This document shows positions 36,488 through 45,173 of a stretch of 64,000 nt of DNA, piece after piece. The stretch comes from Spirochaetales bacterium Spiro_05. GTDB lineage: Bacteria; Spirochaetota; Spirochaetia; Sphaerochaetales; Sphaerochaetaceae. The translations under genes and the position numbers were made by a program. The stretch spans positions 1-64,000 of the forward strand of contig LVBG01000010.1 in assembly GCA_001603115.1 (NCBI GenBank), in the 5' to 3' direction. The notes beneath the pieces are model-generated. The model searched no databases, was not told the origin of the DNA, and saw only the letters and a program-made list of their open reading frames with translations. The first letter of the stretch is position 1, and each line of letters opens with the position of its first letter.

Positions 36488-38284
36488 ATGTCTGAAGAAG
36501 TATTTTCCCAACGAACAACCACCTGTGGGGCCCTCACCAAGGCTGACAGCGGCAAGACCGTTGTGCTCAACGGTTGGGTACACCGTGACCGAAACCACGG
36601 AGCCCTCCATTTCATCAATCTGCGCGACCGCTATGGGATTACCCAGGTGGTGGTCGATGACGACGCCAGCGAAGAGCTGCAGGCAGTCGCTAAAGAGTTG
36701 CACCTCGAGTACTGCATCAGTGTCACCGGAGTGGTACGAACCAGACCTGACTCCATGGTGAATCTTGAGATGAGCACCGGTGAGATTGAGGTCAAGGCTG
36801 AGAAGATCGAGATCCTCAGCAAGTGCGCTCCGCTCCCGTTCCAGATTGACGATGGGAAAGAGACCCGCGAAGACCTCAGACTGAAGTACCGCTATCTTGA
36901 TCTGCGCAGCCAGGGGATGCAAAAGCGCTTAAAACTACGCCATGACTTCATCCTCTCCTGCCGCAAGTACCTTGCCTCGAAGGACTTCTACGAGATTGAG
37001 ACCCCGACCATGATCAAGAGCACCCCCGAGGGCGCTCGTGACTTTTTGGTTCCCAGCCGCATCTATCCCGGAAAGTTCTATGCCCTTCCCCAGAGCCCCC
37101 AGCTCTTCAAGCAGATTCTGATGGTCGGAGGAATGGACAAGTACTTCCAAATCGCACGCTGTTACCGCGATGAGGATGCCCGCGGCGACCGTCAGCTTGA
37201 GTTCACCCAGCTCGACCTGGAGATGAGCTTTGTCAAGCGCGATGATGTGCTCTCCCTCATGGAGGAGCTCTTCGGCCATGTCTTCAAGGAAGTCATGGAT
37301 TATGAGCTGCCAGTACACTTCCGCAGGCTCAGCTATACCGATGCTCTGAACACCTACGGCTGCGACAAGCCTGATTTGCGTTTCGACCTCCCCCTCACCG
37401 ATATGAATGAGCTGGCAAAGAAGAGCAGCTTTGCCACCTTCAGCGAGATTGTTGCCAGCGGCGGTTTCGTCAAGGCAGTGGTTGCTCCGAAGACCGAGGG
37501 TGTGGACTTCTCCCGCAAGTACATCACCGAACTTGAGGACGCGGCCAAGATCTATGGGGCTGCAGGGCTTGCATGGATCAAGGTTGGGGAAGGCAAGGCA
37601 CTCTCCGGCGGGGTGAGCAAGTTCTTTGTCGGCCTCGAGGATGAGTTGCTCAACCTTGTTGGTGCCAACGAGGGCGATATGATCCTCTTCGTAGCCCACC
37701 AGAACTGGAAGAAGTGTTGTGCAAGCCTCAGCGCTGTCCGCTCCAAGCTTGGCAAGGACCTGAACCTGATCCGCAAGAGCTTTGAGTTCTGCTGGATCAT
37801 CGATTTCCCGCTCTTCGAGTACAACGAGAACGAAGGCCACTGGGAAGCTGCGCATCACATGTTCAGCATGCCCCAGGTGGAATATCTGGACACCCTTGAG
37901 TCCGACCCGGGCAGCGTGAAGGGCGATCTGTACGACCTGGTGCTCAACGGCTACGAAGTTGCCTCGGGTTCGATCAGAATCCATGATGTGGAACTGCAGA
38001 AGCGAATCTTCCGTATCTGCAACTTCGATGATGAGACTGCTGAGGAGCGCTTCGGCTTCCTGCTCAACGCCTTCCGCTTCTCTCCGCCCCCACACGGTGG
38101 TATCGCACCGGGTGTCGACCGCATGGTGATGATCATGAGCGAGCAGACTTCCATCCACGAGGTCATCGCGTTCCCGAAGAATACTGCGGCTGTCAGCCCG
38201 ATGGACGACTCTCCCTCCGAGGTGGACCAGAAGCAGCTTGATGACTTGCATCTGATCATCAACTACCCCAAGCCGAAGGAGTGA
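36488..38284 (+). CDS. aspS: Aspartyl-tRNA synthetase, bacterial type
   Basis: A 598-residue class II synthetase: N-terminal OB anticodon-binding domain (WVHRDRNHG), class II motif 2 FRDE-type (CYRDEDARGDRQLEFTQLD), a central GAD insertion domain typical of bacteria, and motif 3 GGIAPGVDR near the C-terminus. AAAGGGGA lies upstream of the ATG and TATAGT at 36453 is the likely -10. Whether it also charges tRNA-Asn cannot be told. Confidence 0.98.
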   Translation: MSEEVFSQRTTTCGALTKADSGKTVVLNGWVHRDRNHGALHFINLRDRYGITQVVVDDDASEELQAVAKELHLEYCISVTGVVRTRPDSMVNLEMSTGEIEVKAEKIEILSKCAPLPFQIDDGKETREDLRLKYRYLDLRSQGMQKRLKLRHDFILSCRKYLASKDFYEIETPTMIKSTPEGARDFLVPSRIYPGKFYALPQSPQLFKQILMVGGMDKYFQIARCYRDEDARGDRQLEFTQLDLEMSFVKRDDVLSLMEELFGHVFKEVMDYELPVHFRRLSYTDALNTYGCDKPDLRFDLPLTDMNELAKKSSFATFSEIVASGGFVKAVVAPKTEGVDFSRKYITELEDAAKIYGAAGLAWIKVGEGKALSGGVSKFFVGLEDELLNLVGANEGDMILFVAHQNWKKCCASLSAVRSKLGKDLNLIRKSFEFCWIIDFPLFEYNENEGHWEAAHHMFSMPQVEYLDTLESDPGSVKGDLYDLVLNGYEVASGSIRIHDVELQKRIFRICNFDDETAEERFGFLLNAFRFSPPPHGGIAPGVDRMVMIMSEQTSIHEVIAFPKNTAAVSPMDDSPSEVDQKQLDDLHLIINYPKPKE

Positions 38285-38285
38285 G

Positions 38286-38304
38286 ACGGGAAAGCCCGTT
38301 TCTT
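38286..38304 (+). terminator. Short terminator after aspS
   Basis: ACGGG, four-base loop AAAG, CCCGT, then TTTCTT directly after the aspS stop. Confidence 0.6.
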
Positions 38305-38331
38305 GACAAACAGCTGGGGCTAAACTAGTGT
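38303..38331 (+). promoter_or_regulatory. Promoter of the Mn-type CDF exporter
   Basis: TTGACA (38303-38308), 17 nt, TAGTGT (38326-38331). The next feature is a hairpin at 38335-38370 whose left arm overlaps the expected start. Confidence 0.5.
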
Positions 38332-38334
38332 GAA

Positions 38335-38376
38335 GGGACATCCAAGGGAATACTGCCTTTGGGTGTCCTTCTTTTG
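38335..38376 (+). terminator. Hairpin with T-rich tail before the CDF gene
   Basis: GGGACATCCAAGG pairs with CCTTTGGGTGTCC (two G-U pairs), followed by TTCTTTT. It may terminate readthrough from aspS or act as a leader attenuator of the CDF gene; sequence does not decide. Confidence 0.5.
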
Positions 38377-38390
38377 GAAAGGACCTGCTC

Positions 38391-39263
38391 ATGGCAAGAA
38401 ACTTGGCACTCTTGGTTTCGAGAATCAATATATTCAACAACATCGTTTTGGCGATCAGCAAGATCTCCATCGGTTTTGTCGCACACTCCAATGCCCTGCT
38501 CAACGATGGTATCAACAACGCCGGTGATGTGGTCAGTTCGGTCATAGCCATGATCGGCATCTCAGCAGCATCCAAGGATTCGGATGACGAACATCAGTAT
38601 GGGCATGAACGGCTTGAGTGCGTATCCGCCATCCTGCTTTCGGGCATCATCATGGTGGTTGGCTTGGGCCTGTTGGTGGATGGCGTTGCAGGAATCATCA
38701 GGAAGAGCTATCTGGACCAGCAAATACCTGGCTTTCTTGCCGTGGTTGCCGCCGTCATTTCGATCATCATCAAGGAAATCATGTTCCTCTACACCCGAGC
38801 TGCAGCAAAGAAAACCGACTCGTCGGCCCTGCTTGCATCCGCTTGGGATTCGCAAAGCGATGTCTTGGCCACTACCGGTGGTCTCATCGGTATCATCGCC
38901 GCCCGGATGGGCTATCCCATTGCGGACTCAATCGCCGCCATCATCATCGCAATTTTCATCTTCCGTGTCGGCATTGAGATCTTCAAGGATGGCATGTTCA
39001 AGATGGTCGACCATGCTTGTCCACAAGAGACGGTGGAGCAGATCCATCAGGTCATCCTCGATCAGGAAGGGGTGGAAGGTGTAGACTTGCTGAGAACCCG
39101 CAAGTTCGGCTCCCGTGCCTATGTGGATGTGGAAATCAGTGCAGACGGAAGCCAGTCATTGGTGGATGCACACTCCATTGCAGAACGGGTGCACCACGCC
39201 ATTGAGACAAGCTTTCCCCAGGTAAAACACTGCATGGTCCACGTGAATCCCAAGCGGAAATGA
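38391..39263 (+). CDS. Cation diffusion facilitator, Mn2+ exporter type
   Basis: A 290-residue CDF transporter with six membrane helices and a C-terminal cytoplasmic dimer domain. The metal site in helices 2 and 5 reads N-x3-D (NNAGD) and D-x3-D (DSQSD). In this family the N-D-D-D set is associated with Mn2+ efflux (MntE type), in contrast to D-D-H-D or H-D-H-D of zinc exporters. DEHQYGHER in the first loop is typical. AAAGGA precedes the ATG. Confidence 0.85.
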   Translation: MARNLALLVSRINIFNNIVLAISKISIGFVAHSNALLNDGINNAGDVVSSVIAMIGISAASKDSDDEHQYGHERLECVSAILLSGIIMVVGLGLLVDGVAGIIRKSYLDQQIPGFLAVVAAVISIIIKEIMFLYTRAAAKKTDSSALLASAWDSQSDVLATTGGLIGIIAARMGYPIADSIAAIIIAIFIFRVGIEIFKDGMFKMVDHACPQETVEQIHQVILDQEGVEGVDLLRTRKFGSRAYVDVEISADGSQSLVDAHSIAERVHHAIETSFPQVKHCMVHVNPKRK

Positions 39264-39325
39264 TTCCCCCGTTCCTCCGAAACTTATGCTATTCTACATG
39301 CCATAAGGAATGAGTTCGCACCATA

Positions 39326-40477
39326 ATGGAAACCTTGCTTCGTATACAGACACTCCTCATCTGCCTCTTGTTGCTTGGATTTGCCTATGCGGCAACATCC
39401 AAGAAAGCATTGTTTGGGAGCTTGGGAAATTCACGAGTGCTGCGCATCTACCATCTTTTCATCCTCAGTACCACCATCATGTTGGTGACCGACCTGCTCG
39501 CGTGGATGCTTGATGGGATTCCAGGCAAGGGCATCCATGTCCTGCTTCTGGTGAACCACACACTCTATTACTCCTTTCATACGATGCCTACTGTCTGTTA
39601 CATTCTCTATGCTGATTTGCTGTTGCATGAAGACCCAAAGCGATTGCGGCGTTGGAAAATCCCCCTCACCGTCCTGCTTTTGGCGATTGTCGTCCTTTCC
39701 CTTGCCTCCCCCTTCACCGGTTGGCTCTTCACCCTGGATGCACAGAATGTCTATGCACGTGGTTCACTCTTCCTGCTGTTTGCCAGCATCCAGTTGCTTT
39801 TGCTCCTCAGCACCCTCATCCCCTTGTTCGGGGTTTCAAGACGGAGTAAGGCCAAGATTTACTGGACCCTTGTCTTCTTTCCGGTCATCGCCTTCATCGG
39901 GGGCTTGCTCCAGTCACTTGTCTACGGCTTGGTGCTCATCTGGCCGGTGACCACCGTCTTCCTGGTTGCCGCCGCCCTGAACATCCAAAAGGAACAGATC
40001 GGCATCGACCACCTCACCGGCATCTCCAACCGCTTGTGGTTTGATGAGGCGCTACAACGCTCCATCCGTTCCGCTCCCACCCAGAAGACATTTGCATGCA
40101 TCCTGATGGACCTTGATGGATTCAAGCAGATCAATGACACGCTGGGACATGATGTGGGGGACCAAGCACTGCAGGAGATGGCTGGAATTCTCGGGCGAGT
40201 TGCCGGTCCTGATGATATCATCACCCGGTATGGCGGGGATGAGTTTGCTGTACTGCTGCACGACACCAATGAAACCTTGGTGCAAGCGATGTGCGACCGG
40301 ATAGAAACTGAGGTTGCTTTGGGCAACAAGGGACCCAGCAAGCCCTATATGCTTTCAGTGAGCATGGGATGCGCCATCTATGACCCTGTCAGATTTTCCG
40401 ATGACAAGGCGTTTCTCTCCTACCTCGACAGTGCCATGTATGAAGAGAAGCGTGCCAAGTTGGGCAATAGACGGTGA
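39326..40477 (+). CDS. Membrane diguanylate cyclase (GGDEF)
   Basis: A 383-residue protein with an N-terminal membrane sensor of about seven helices (residues 5-220) and a C-terminal GGDEF domain with an intact YGGDEF motif at about 302-307, predicting cyclic-di-GMP synthesis. The RxxD inhibitory site expected just upstream is not present (GRVAGPDDII there), so product inhibition through that site is unlikely. AAGGA lies rather far (about 16 nt) upstream. The signal sensed is unknown. Confidence 0.88.
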   Translation: METLLRIQTLLICLLLLGFAYAATSKKALFGSLGNSRVLRIYHLFILSTTIMLVTDLLAWMLDGIPGKGIHVLLLVNHTLYYSFHTMPTVCYILYADLLLHEDPKRLRRWKIPLTVLLLAIVVLSLASPFTGWLFTLDAQNVYARGSLFLLFASIQLLLLLSTLIPLFGVSRRSKAKIYWTLVFFPVIAFIGGLLQSLVYGLVLIWPVTTVFLVAAALNIQKEQIGIDHLTGISNRLWFDEALQRSIRSAPTQKTFACILMDLDGFKQINDTLGHDVGDQALQEMAGILGRVAGPDDIITRYGGDEFAVLLHDTNETLVQAMCDRIETEVALGNKGPSKPYMLSVSMGCAIYDPVRFSDDKAFLSYLDSAMYEEKRAKLGNRR

Positions 40478-40528
40478 TGCTGGAAAAAACAGAAGCCATG
40501 GGCTATGATGGGAATCAGGAGAAAACGC

Positions 40529-40915
40529 ATGGGTGAGAAGAAGCATGTACGAGCCGATTTTGTTCCTGGTCACTACCAGTTCGCCACCGACAAGGGATCG
40601 AGTTTCGTCATAGGTCCGGAAAGTGCCCCGTATGATTATTTGCTCGGAGCTCTCAGTGGCTGCCTCTTCAAAACATTTGAGGAGTTGGCGGTTAAAATGC
40701 GCATCAGTTGGGAGCATATCAGTTTCGAAGTGAACGGAAGCAAGCGTGACGAGGTTCCCACCACCTTGGAAGAGGTCAGCATCGCGGTGCAGGCCAGCGG
40801 GGTTGAGAACCAGCAGAAGTTTCTCAAGGCATTTGAGATGGCAACCCGCTATTGCTCGATCTACCAGACCATCTCGAAGGTTAGCCGGATGAGTTGGTCC
40901 GCTGACTTTCTGTAA
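40529..40915 (+). CDS. OsmC family protein
   Basis: A 128-residue OsmC/Ohr-like protein with the two characteristic cysteines, Cys45 in LSGCLFKT and Cys109 in RYCSIYQT. Those residues reduce organic hydroperoxides in characterised members. The ATG at 40529 has AGGAG about 9 nt upstream. It may be co-transcribed with the following unknown gene, 5 nt away. Confidence 0.8.
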   Translation: MGEKKHVRADFVPGHYQFATDKGSSFVIGPESAPYDYLLGALSGCLFKTFEELAVKMRISWEHISFEVNGSKRDEVPTTLEEVSIAVQASGVENQQKFLKAFEMATRYCSIYQTISKVSRMSWSADFL

Positions 40916-40920
40916 GTGCC

Positions 40921-41505
40921 ATGGCTAGCAACGGACGCTACACCACTTTGCTTCTCTTCGAAGCCTTTGAGGAAGCTCTGAAGGCTTTGGTGGCTGAGGA
41001 TGAGCAGGTACTCACCTGGCCCAAGGCCAAGATCAGCTATGCCCACTGTCTGGCAGGGCAGTTGCAGCTCAGCCTTAGACGTGTCCTCGGCCTCTCTGAG
41101 GATAGTGCAAGTCCCACCTTCTTCTCCCTGCCCTCTGATGTAAAGGTCGATATCTTCGTACAGGGCACGGATGTCCTTGTCCACGATCGAAAAGGAAAGA
41201 ATCTGTTGGGCCTCATCTTCTCCACTGACTATCTGAGCAAAGCCCAGCAGGAGTTGCTGCACCAGAAGCAGAAAGAGGGATGCAGATTGGTTCTGGGAGC
41301 CGCTTTCCTGCCGCAGAAGGAGTATGTCCTGCTCTACCGCCCCAAACAGGAGAGCATGGAGTACCTGCACTTCAACCGCTATGACGGAACGACCACGCTC
41401 CTCAAGCAACGGGAAGTGGAAGGCGAATCAGATATCCGCCAGTTGGTATTGGGTATCAAGGATCGGAAAAAGCGGAAAAAGGTGGTCAGCGAACCGGGTC
41501 AGTGA
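40921..41505 (+). CDS. Hypothetical protein
   Basis: A 194-residue soluble protein with no family I recognise. It has a helical N-terminus and a mixed core with VKVDIFVQGTDVLVHD, and it ends in a very basic tail (KDRKKRKKVV). It follows the OsmC gene by 5 nt, and its 3' end overlaps the convergent DUF6062 gene by 20 bp. A restriction-endonuclease-like core is conceivable but unsupported. Confidence 0.6.
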   Translation: MASNGRYTTLLLFEAFEEALKALVAEDEQVLTWPKAKISYAHCLAGQLQLSLRRVLGLSEDSASPTFFSLPSDVKVDIFVQGTDVLVHDRKGKNLLGLIFSTDYLSKAQQELLHQKQKEGCRLVLGAAFLPQKEYVLLYRPKQESMEYLHFNRYDGTTTLLKQREVEGESDIRQLVLGIKDRKKRKKVVSEPGQ

Positions 41506-42217
41506 CCCGATGCCTTCCGGTCATCTTGTCCACTCCCCGTTTATGCGCATCCTCACAACCATTCCAGCTCTTGTCCATATTCTCTGACTTATACTTCTGA
41601 GTCATCCAAGAGACATCCTTGGCAATGCGATCGAGGTTTTCCATCTCGGTCTGGGTTACCGACCGGACAAACGCCACATAGTCAGCCGATGAGAGTGCCA
41701 CCGAAGCAGTTTCCAGCAGCAGGTGGAAATGGTGAAGGCAGAATCCCTTGCCCGAAGCAAGCGCTTCGCGAAATGTTGGATCCTCACCCCACAGGTAGCA
41801 GGTGGTGTAGAGATAGCGTTTGAGCCGCTCTTCCATTGCCGTGCAAATCAAGCAACCTTGCTCGCGCTTCTCCATCACCTCAGAGAAGGATAGAACCGCC
41901 TTCTTGGCCTGCCTCGGATTCTTGGCTCCCAATAGGGCGTTGATCGCTCCCTCTGCCTTGCTTCTGGTGGTAGCAAGGTAGGTATCGCTCATCAAGGCCA
42001 CACCCTGGGCTTTGTTTGCAGTACTGAGCATCTGCCAATGTTTGGTGCAAAACCCGTGTTCGTTCACCTTCACCCGCGTTTCGGGATTCATGACCGAGTT
42101 GCCCAGATAGAAGCTGACCGCATGCTTCTGAGCTTCGCCCATCAGATCACAGATAAAACACTCACTCTTGCTGTTCAGTCCATCCCATACAGGGATTGTT
42201 TCCAGTTCAATTTTCAT
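41486..42217 (-). CDS. DUF6062 family protein with two Cys/His metal-site units
   Basis: A 243-residue protein with two similar units, each having a CxxC pair followed by a GFC..H pair: CFIC...FCTKH and CLIC...FCLHH. This suggests two structural zinc or iron sites. It matches my recollection of DUF6062, a family of unknown function common in Firmicutes and spirochaetes. It starts 3 nt after the aldolase gene and is likely in the same operon. Confidence 0.7.
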   Translation of the reverse strand: MKIELETIPVWDGLNSKSECFICDLMGEAQKHAVSFYLGNSVMNPETRVKVNEHGFCTKHWQMLSTANKAQGVALMSDTYLATTRSKAEGAINALLGAKNPRQAKKAVLSFSEVMEKREQGCLICTAMEERLKRYLYTTCYLWGEDPTFREALASGKGFCLHHFHLLLETASVALSSADYVAFVRSVTQTEMENLDRIAKDVSWMTQKYKSENMDKSWNGCEDAHKRGVDKMTGRHRVTDPVR

Positions 42218-42220
42218 GGC

Positions 42221-42886
42221 TCAGGACCCACTTTTCATCTGCATCAGCTGCCTGAGTCTCGGCTCACTCAGAGGCGATACATCATACCCGCTTCTACCCA
42301 TCTGCTCTGCTATCACCGTCATCTGAGCGGCACGCTCGAGCAGCTCAATCTTGTCGAAGGCCTCAAGCAGGGTACGGCCCAAGGTGACAGCCCCATGGTT
42401 CTCCAGAACCAGCACGTCGTGGTCGACTGCCTGGATTGCTGCTTGCTCAGCGAGATTTACCGTCCCCATCAGGCGGTAGTCAACCATTACGGGATCTTCA
42501 AGGATGTAGTACGACTCAGCGATCAGGTGGGTGTTGATGGCACACCTGCCCTCCTTGGTAATGGCACTGAAAGCTGATACATACGTGGGATGAGCGTGTA
42601 CCACAGCGGAGAGATCGGGACGCGCAAGAAGAATGAGGCGATGCATCTCTGTCTCGATGCTCAGGCGCAACTGCGGGGTAAGGTTCTTCCCCCCCATGGT
42701 CACCACCGCAATGTCCTCAGTCCTGAGCAATCCCTTGTCCAAGGCGGAGGGGGTGATGCAGAAAAGATCCTCACTGATTCTCAGGCTGATGTTCCCCCCG
42801 CTCGCGGTGGTCAGCTGCCGATCATACAAGCGGGTCATGAAAGCGGCAACCAGGTGCCGCTCGTGTTCGAATTGCTTCATATCCAT
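42221..42886 (-). CDS. Class II aldolase/adducin family protein, fuculose-phosphate aldolase-like
   Basis: A 221-residue zinc aldolase. ASGGNIS (about 28-34) is the phosphate-binding loop. Zinc ligands are His97 and His99 in HAHP and His164 in LENHG. A glutamate in SIETE is the likely catalytic acid. Likely substrates are ketose 1-phosphates such as fuculose or rhamnulose 1-phosphate. Start 42886 is supported by TATACT ending 7 nt upstream (leaderless). It is divergent from the lacI-TTT operon and may serve the same sugar-acid pathway. Confidence 0.85.
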   Translation of the reverse strand: MDMKQFEHERHLVAAFMTRLYDRQLTTASGGNISLRISEDLFCITPSALDKGLLRTEDIAVVTMGGKNLTPQLRLSIETEMHRLILLARPDLSAVVHAHPTYVSAFSAITKEGRCAINTHLIAESYYILEDPVMVDYRLMGTVNLAEQAAIQAVDHDVLVLENHGAVTLGRTLLEAFDKIELLERAAQMTVIAEQMGRSGYDVSPLSEPRLRQLMQMKSGS

Positions 42887-42898
42887 GGGGCGAGTATA
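42887..42898 (-). promoter_or_regulatory. -10 box of the aldolase gene, predicted leaderless
   Basis: TATACT (42898-42893, minus strand), six bases, then ATG. A poor -35, TTCTTA, lies 17 nt further upstream. Confidence 0.5.
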
Positions 42899-42930
42899 GC
42901 ATGCAAAAGAGATCCTAAGAAAGGGAAAAC

Positions 42931-43037
42931 CCAATCGATAGATTTGCAACGATTACTGTTGACAGCTTGAAAAAGGCATGCAATTCTGTATAGGCAAACG
43001 TTTGCTTATAAGTATATCTACACAAGCAATCGATTGC
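42931..43037. promoter_or_regulatory. LacI-family operator array
   Basis: Two perfect 12-bp palindromes with central CG, GCAAACGTTTGC (42994-43005) and GCAATCGATTGC (43026-43037), have centres 32 bp apart, about three helical turns. A weaker third copy, CCAATCGATAGA (42931-42942, 9 of 12 matches), lies 64 bp upstream of the first. TATAAG at 43007 could be the -10, placing the first palindrome in the spacer. Confidence 0.75.
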
Positions 43038-43057
43038 CTACCCAAAGGAGGACACCA

Positions 43058-44080
43058 ATGAAACGCTATGCGACACTCAAAGATGTAGCTAAACTTGCCG
43101 GAACAACCGCCGCAACGGTGTCCTATGTTCTGAATGAGAAAGAGGGCCGATACATCAGCGATGAGACCAGGCGCAAGGTCCTTGAAGCGGCAGAACAATT
43201 GGAGTATGTGAAGAGTATCGGAGCATCTTCCTTGAAAGGAAAGAGCAGAAAACTGATTGCAATCCTGATTCCCCAGTTCGAAAACCAATTTTTTACCCGC
43301 ATCGTGGTGGCCAGTGAAGAGGTCTTTGTCAAGCATGGATACGATCTGATCATCTGCAATACCTTCGACAAGCCTGAGCGGGAGAAAGCAATTCTCAACA
43401 GGATGATCCAGCAACGGGTGGATGGCATCATCCTCACCCCGACGAAAATGGGAACTGAGAACACCAAGCTGTTGAGAAAAGTCGGGATGAAGATGGTGGT
43501 GGTTGACCGCCCCCTTCCCGGTGTCAAAGACTTTTTCTGGGTCGCAACCAACAACTACGGATGCGGCTTTGTGGGGGCACATTACCTGTTTTCAAAAGGC
43601 CATAAAAGGGTTGCCTATATTGGGTGGAATAGTGGAATCGAAGATCTTGAAGCCAGAAAACGTGCGTTTTTTGATGCAGCAGATACCTATGGGATTTCCC
43701 AAGACTCCCTGATTGTGGCAGAAGGTGGCTTCTCCGCAGAGGAAGGATGCCGGCTCACCTCTTATGTGTTGGAGAAGCACCCCGAGGTAACCGCCATTTT
43801 CTATGGATTCAACATCCAGGCATTGGGGGGGGTCACCTGTCTTTCCCAGAGAGGAATCTCCATTCCCGAAGAGCTTTCGGTGATGATCATCGGCAGCCCC
43901 GAATGGATCATGGCAGGAAAGAATGATTTCACCCATGTAGACATGAACGACCTCGAACTGGGGCGAAAAGCAGCAAATCTCCTGCTTTCCCAGATACAGG
44001 CAGAGGGCGATGTACCGTTTCAGCATATCATACAGGATTGTTCCCTGATTGAGGGAAGTTCTGTACGAGATATACGTTAG
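43058..44080 (+). CDS. LacI family transcriptional regulator
   Basis: A 340-residue repressor with an N-terminal helix-turn-helix (LKDVAKLAGTTAATVSYVLN), hinge helix near residue 55, and a periplasmic-binding-protein-like effector domain. AAAGGAGG precedes the ATG by 7 nt. Twin operators just upstream imply autoregulation and control of the following tctCBA-gfo genes. The ligand is unknown, probably a sugar acid or related compound handled by the operon. Confidence 0.93.
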   Translation: MKRYATLKDVAKLAGTTAATVSYVLNEKEGRYISDETRRKVLEAAEQLEYVKSIGASSLKGKSRKLIAILIPQFENQFFTRIVVASEEVFVKHGYDLIICNTFDKPEREKAILNRMIQQRVDGIILTPTKMGTENTKLLRKVGMKMVVVDRPLPGVKDFFWVATNNYGCGFVGAHYLFSKGHKRVAYIGWNSGIEDLEARKRAFFDAADTYGISQDSLIVAEGGFSAEEGCRLTSYVLEKHPEVTAIFYGFNIQALGGVTCLSQRGISIPEELSVMIIGSPEWIMAGKNDFTHVDMNDLELGRKAANLLLSQIQAEGDVPFQHIIQDCSLIEGSSVRDIR

Positions 44081-44092
44081 GAGGAGAACATA

Positions 44093-45103
44093 ATGAGAAA
44101 GACACTTGCTGTTTGCGTAGTGCTCATGCTCGCAGTCGGTTTCTGCTTTGCTCAAGGAGCAGCAGAAGAAACCTATCCCACCAAAGCCATCAACTTGACC
44201 GTTCCGTACGGTGCAGGTGGTACCACTGACCTCACTGCCCGTGCTTTGGCCAATGCTATGGGCCAGAAGCTTGGGACAACCATCAATGTGGTGAACACCC
44301 CCGGAGCTGGCGGAAGTGCCGGTTCATTGAATGTGCAGAATGCAAAGGTGGATGGATACACCATGCTCGCCAATGGCATGCTTGCATTCACCACCATGCC
44401 CATCAATGGCTATACCGAGAAGACCTATCGTGAATGGGACATCTGGATCGCCACGTTTGCTCCCAATGCAATCATTGTTCCGAAAAACTCCCCGTACAAC
44501 ACAATTGAAGATCTTATTGCAGCGATCAAGGCCAATCCTGGCAAGATCACGGCAGGAACAGCAGGCATCGGAAGCGGTGGTCATTTTGGCGCCGAAGTCA
44601 TCAAGGCCATTGCAGGAGCTCCCTACAAGCACATCACCTATGCCGGTGGTGGTCCTGCCCTCACTGCCACCCTCTCCGGTGAAGTCGACTTCTGTCCTCA
44701 GCTGCTCGCTGAGTACAAGGATCTCATCATCAGTGGCGATGTGAAGTGTCTTGCAACCCTCTCTGATACCGATATTGAGCTCGCTCCCGGCGTTGTGGTG
44801 AAGTCCATTCTCCACTCCTATCCTACGGCCAGCAAGTTTGTGCCGATGGGTGAAGTGACCGGTATCCTGCTCCCCAACGGCTTGAGTGAAGCCAGCCTTG
44901 CCAAGCTCGATGATGCATTTGCCTTTGCAACCAAAGACAAGGCCTTCCTCGACTTTGCAGCAGTCAAGAGTTTCACTGTCATGCCGATGGGACGTGCAGA
45001 TTCCCAGAAGTACCTCGATACCTTCGCCAGTAAGGCAAGCTATCTGATGTATGATGCAGGTGCTGTGGCCATCGATCCGGCCAAGTTCGGTTTCAAGCGC
45101 TGA
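44093..45103 (+). CDS. Tripartite tricarboxylate transporter solute-binding protein (TctC)
   Basis: A 336-residue periplasmic binding protein with a signal peptide (cleavage near residue 21, after CFA) and Bug-family motifs: KAINLTVPYGAGGTTD, the PGAGGS loop and TYAGGGPALTA. It captures carboxylate-type substrates for the TctAB permease. GGAGGAG lies upstream of the ATG, 12 nt after lacI. Confidence 0.93.
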   Translation: MRKTLAVCVVLMLAVGFCFAQGAAEETYPTKAINLTVPYGAGGTTDLTARALANAMGQKLGTTINVVNTPGAGGSAGSLNVQNAKVDGYTMLANGMLAFTTMPINGYTEKTYREWDIWIATFAPNAIIVPKNSPYNTIEDLIAAIKANPGKITAGTAGIGSGGHFGAEVIKAIAGAPYKHITYAGGGPALTATLSGEVDFCPQLLAEYKDLIISGDVKCLATLSDTDIELAPGVVVKSILHSYPTASKFVPMGEVTGILLPNGLSEASLAKLDDAFAFATKDKAFLDFAAVKSFTVMPMGRADSQKYLDTFASKASYLMYDAGAVAIDPAKFGFKR

Positions 45104-45173
45104 TTTACTATGCGTACCAGGGTGGGCAACTGCTCTGGTACGCTTCATCCCTACCCCATTTCAGGATCTCAAC

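Noticed and set aside
38401-38418. TTGGCACT resembling a sigma-54 -24 element
   Set aside because: The -12 GC at 12-nt spacing is absent and it lies inside the start of the CDF coding sequence.
36935-38575. A 546-codon open frame on the minus strand opposite aspS
   Set aside because: It is the antisense shadow of a clear aspartyl-tRNA synthetase, caused by codon bias.
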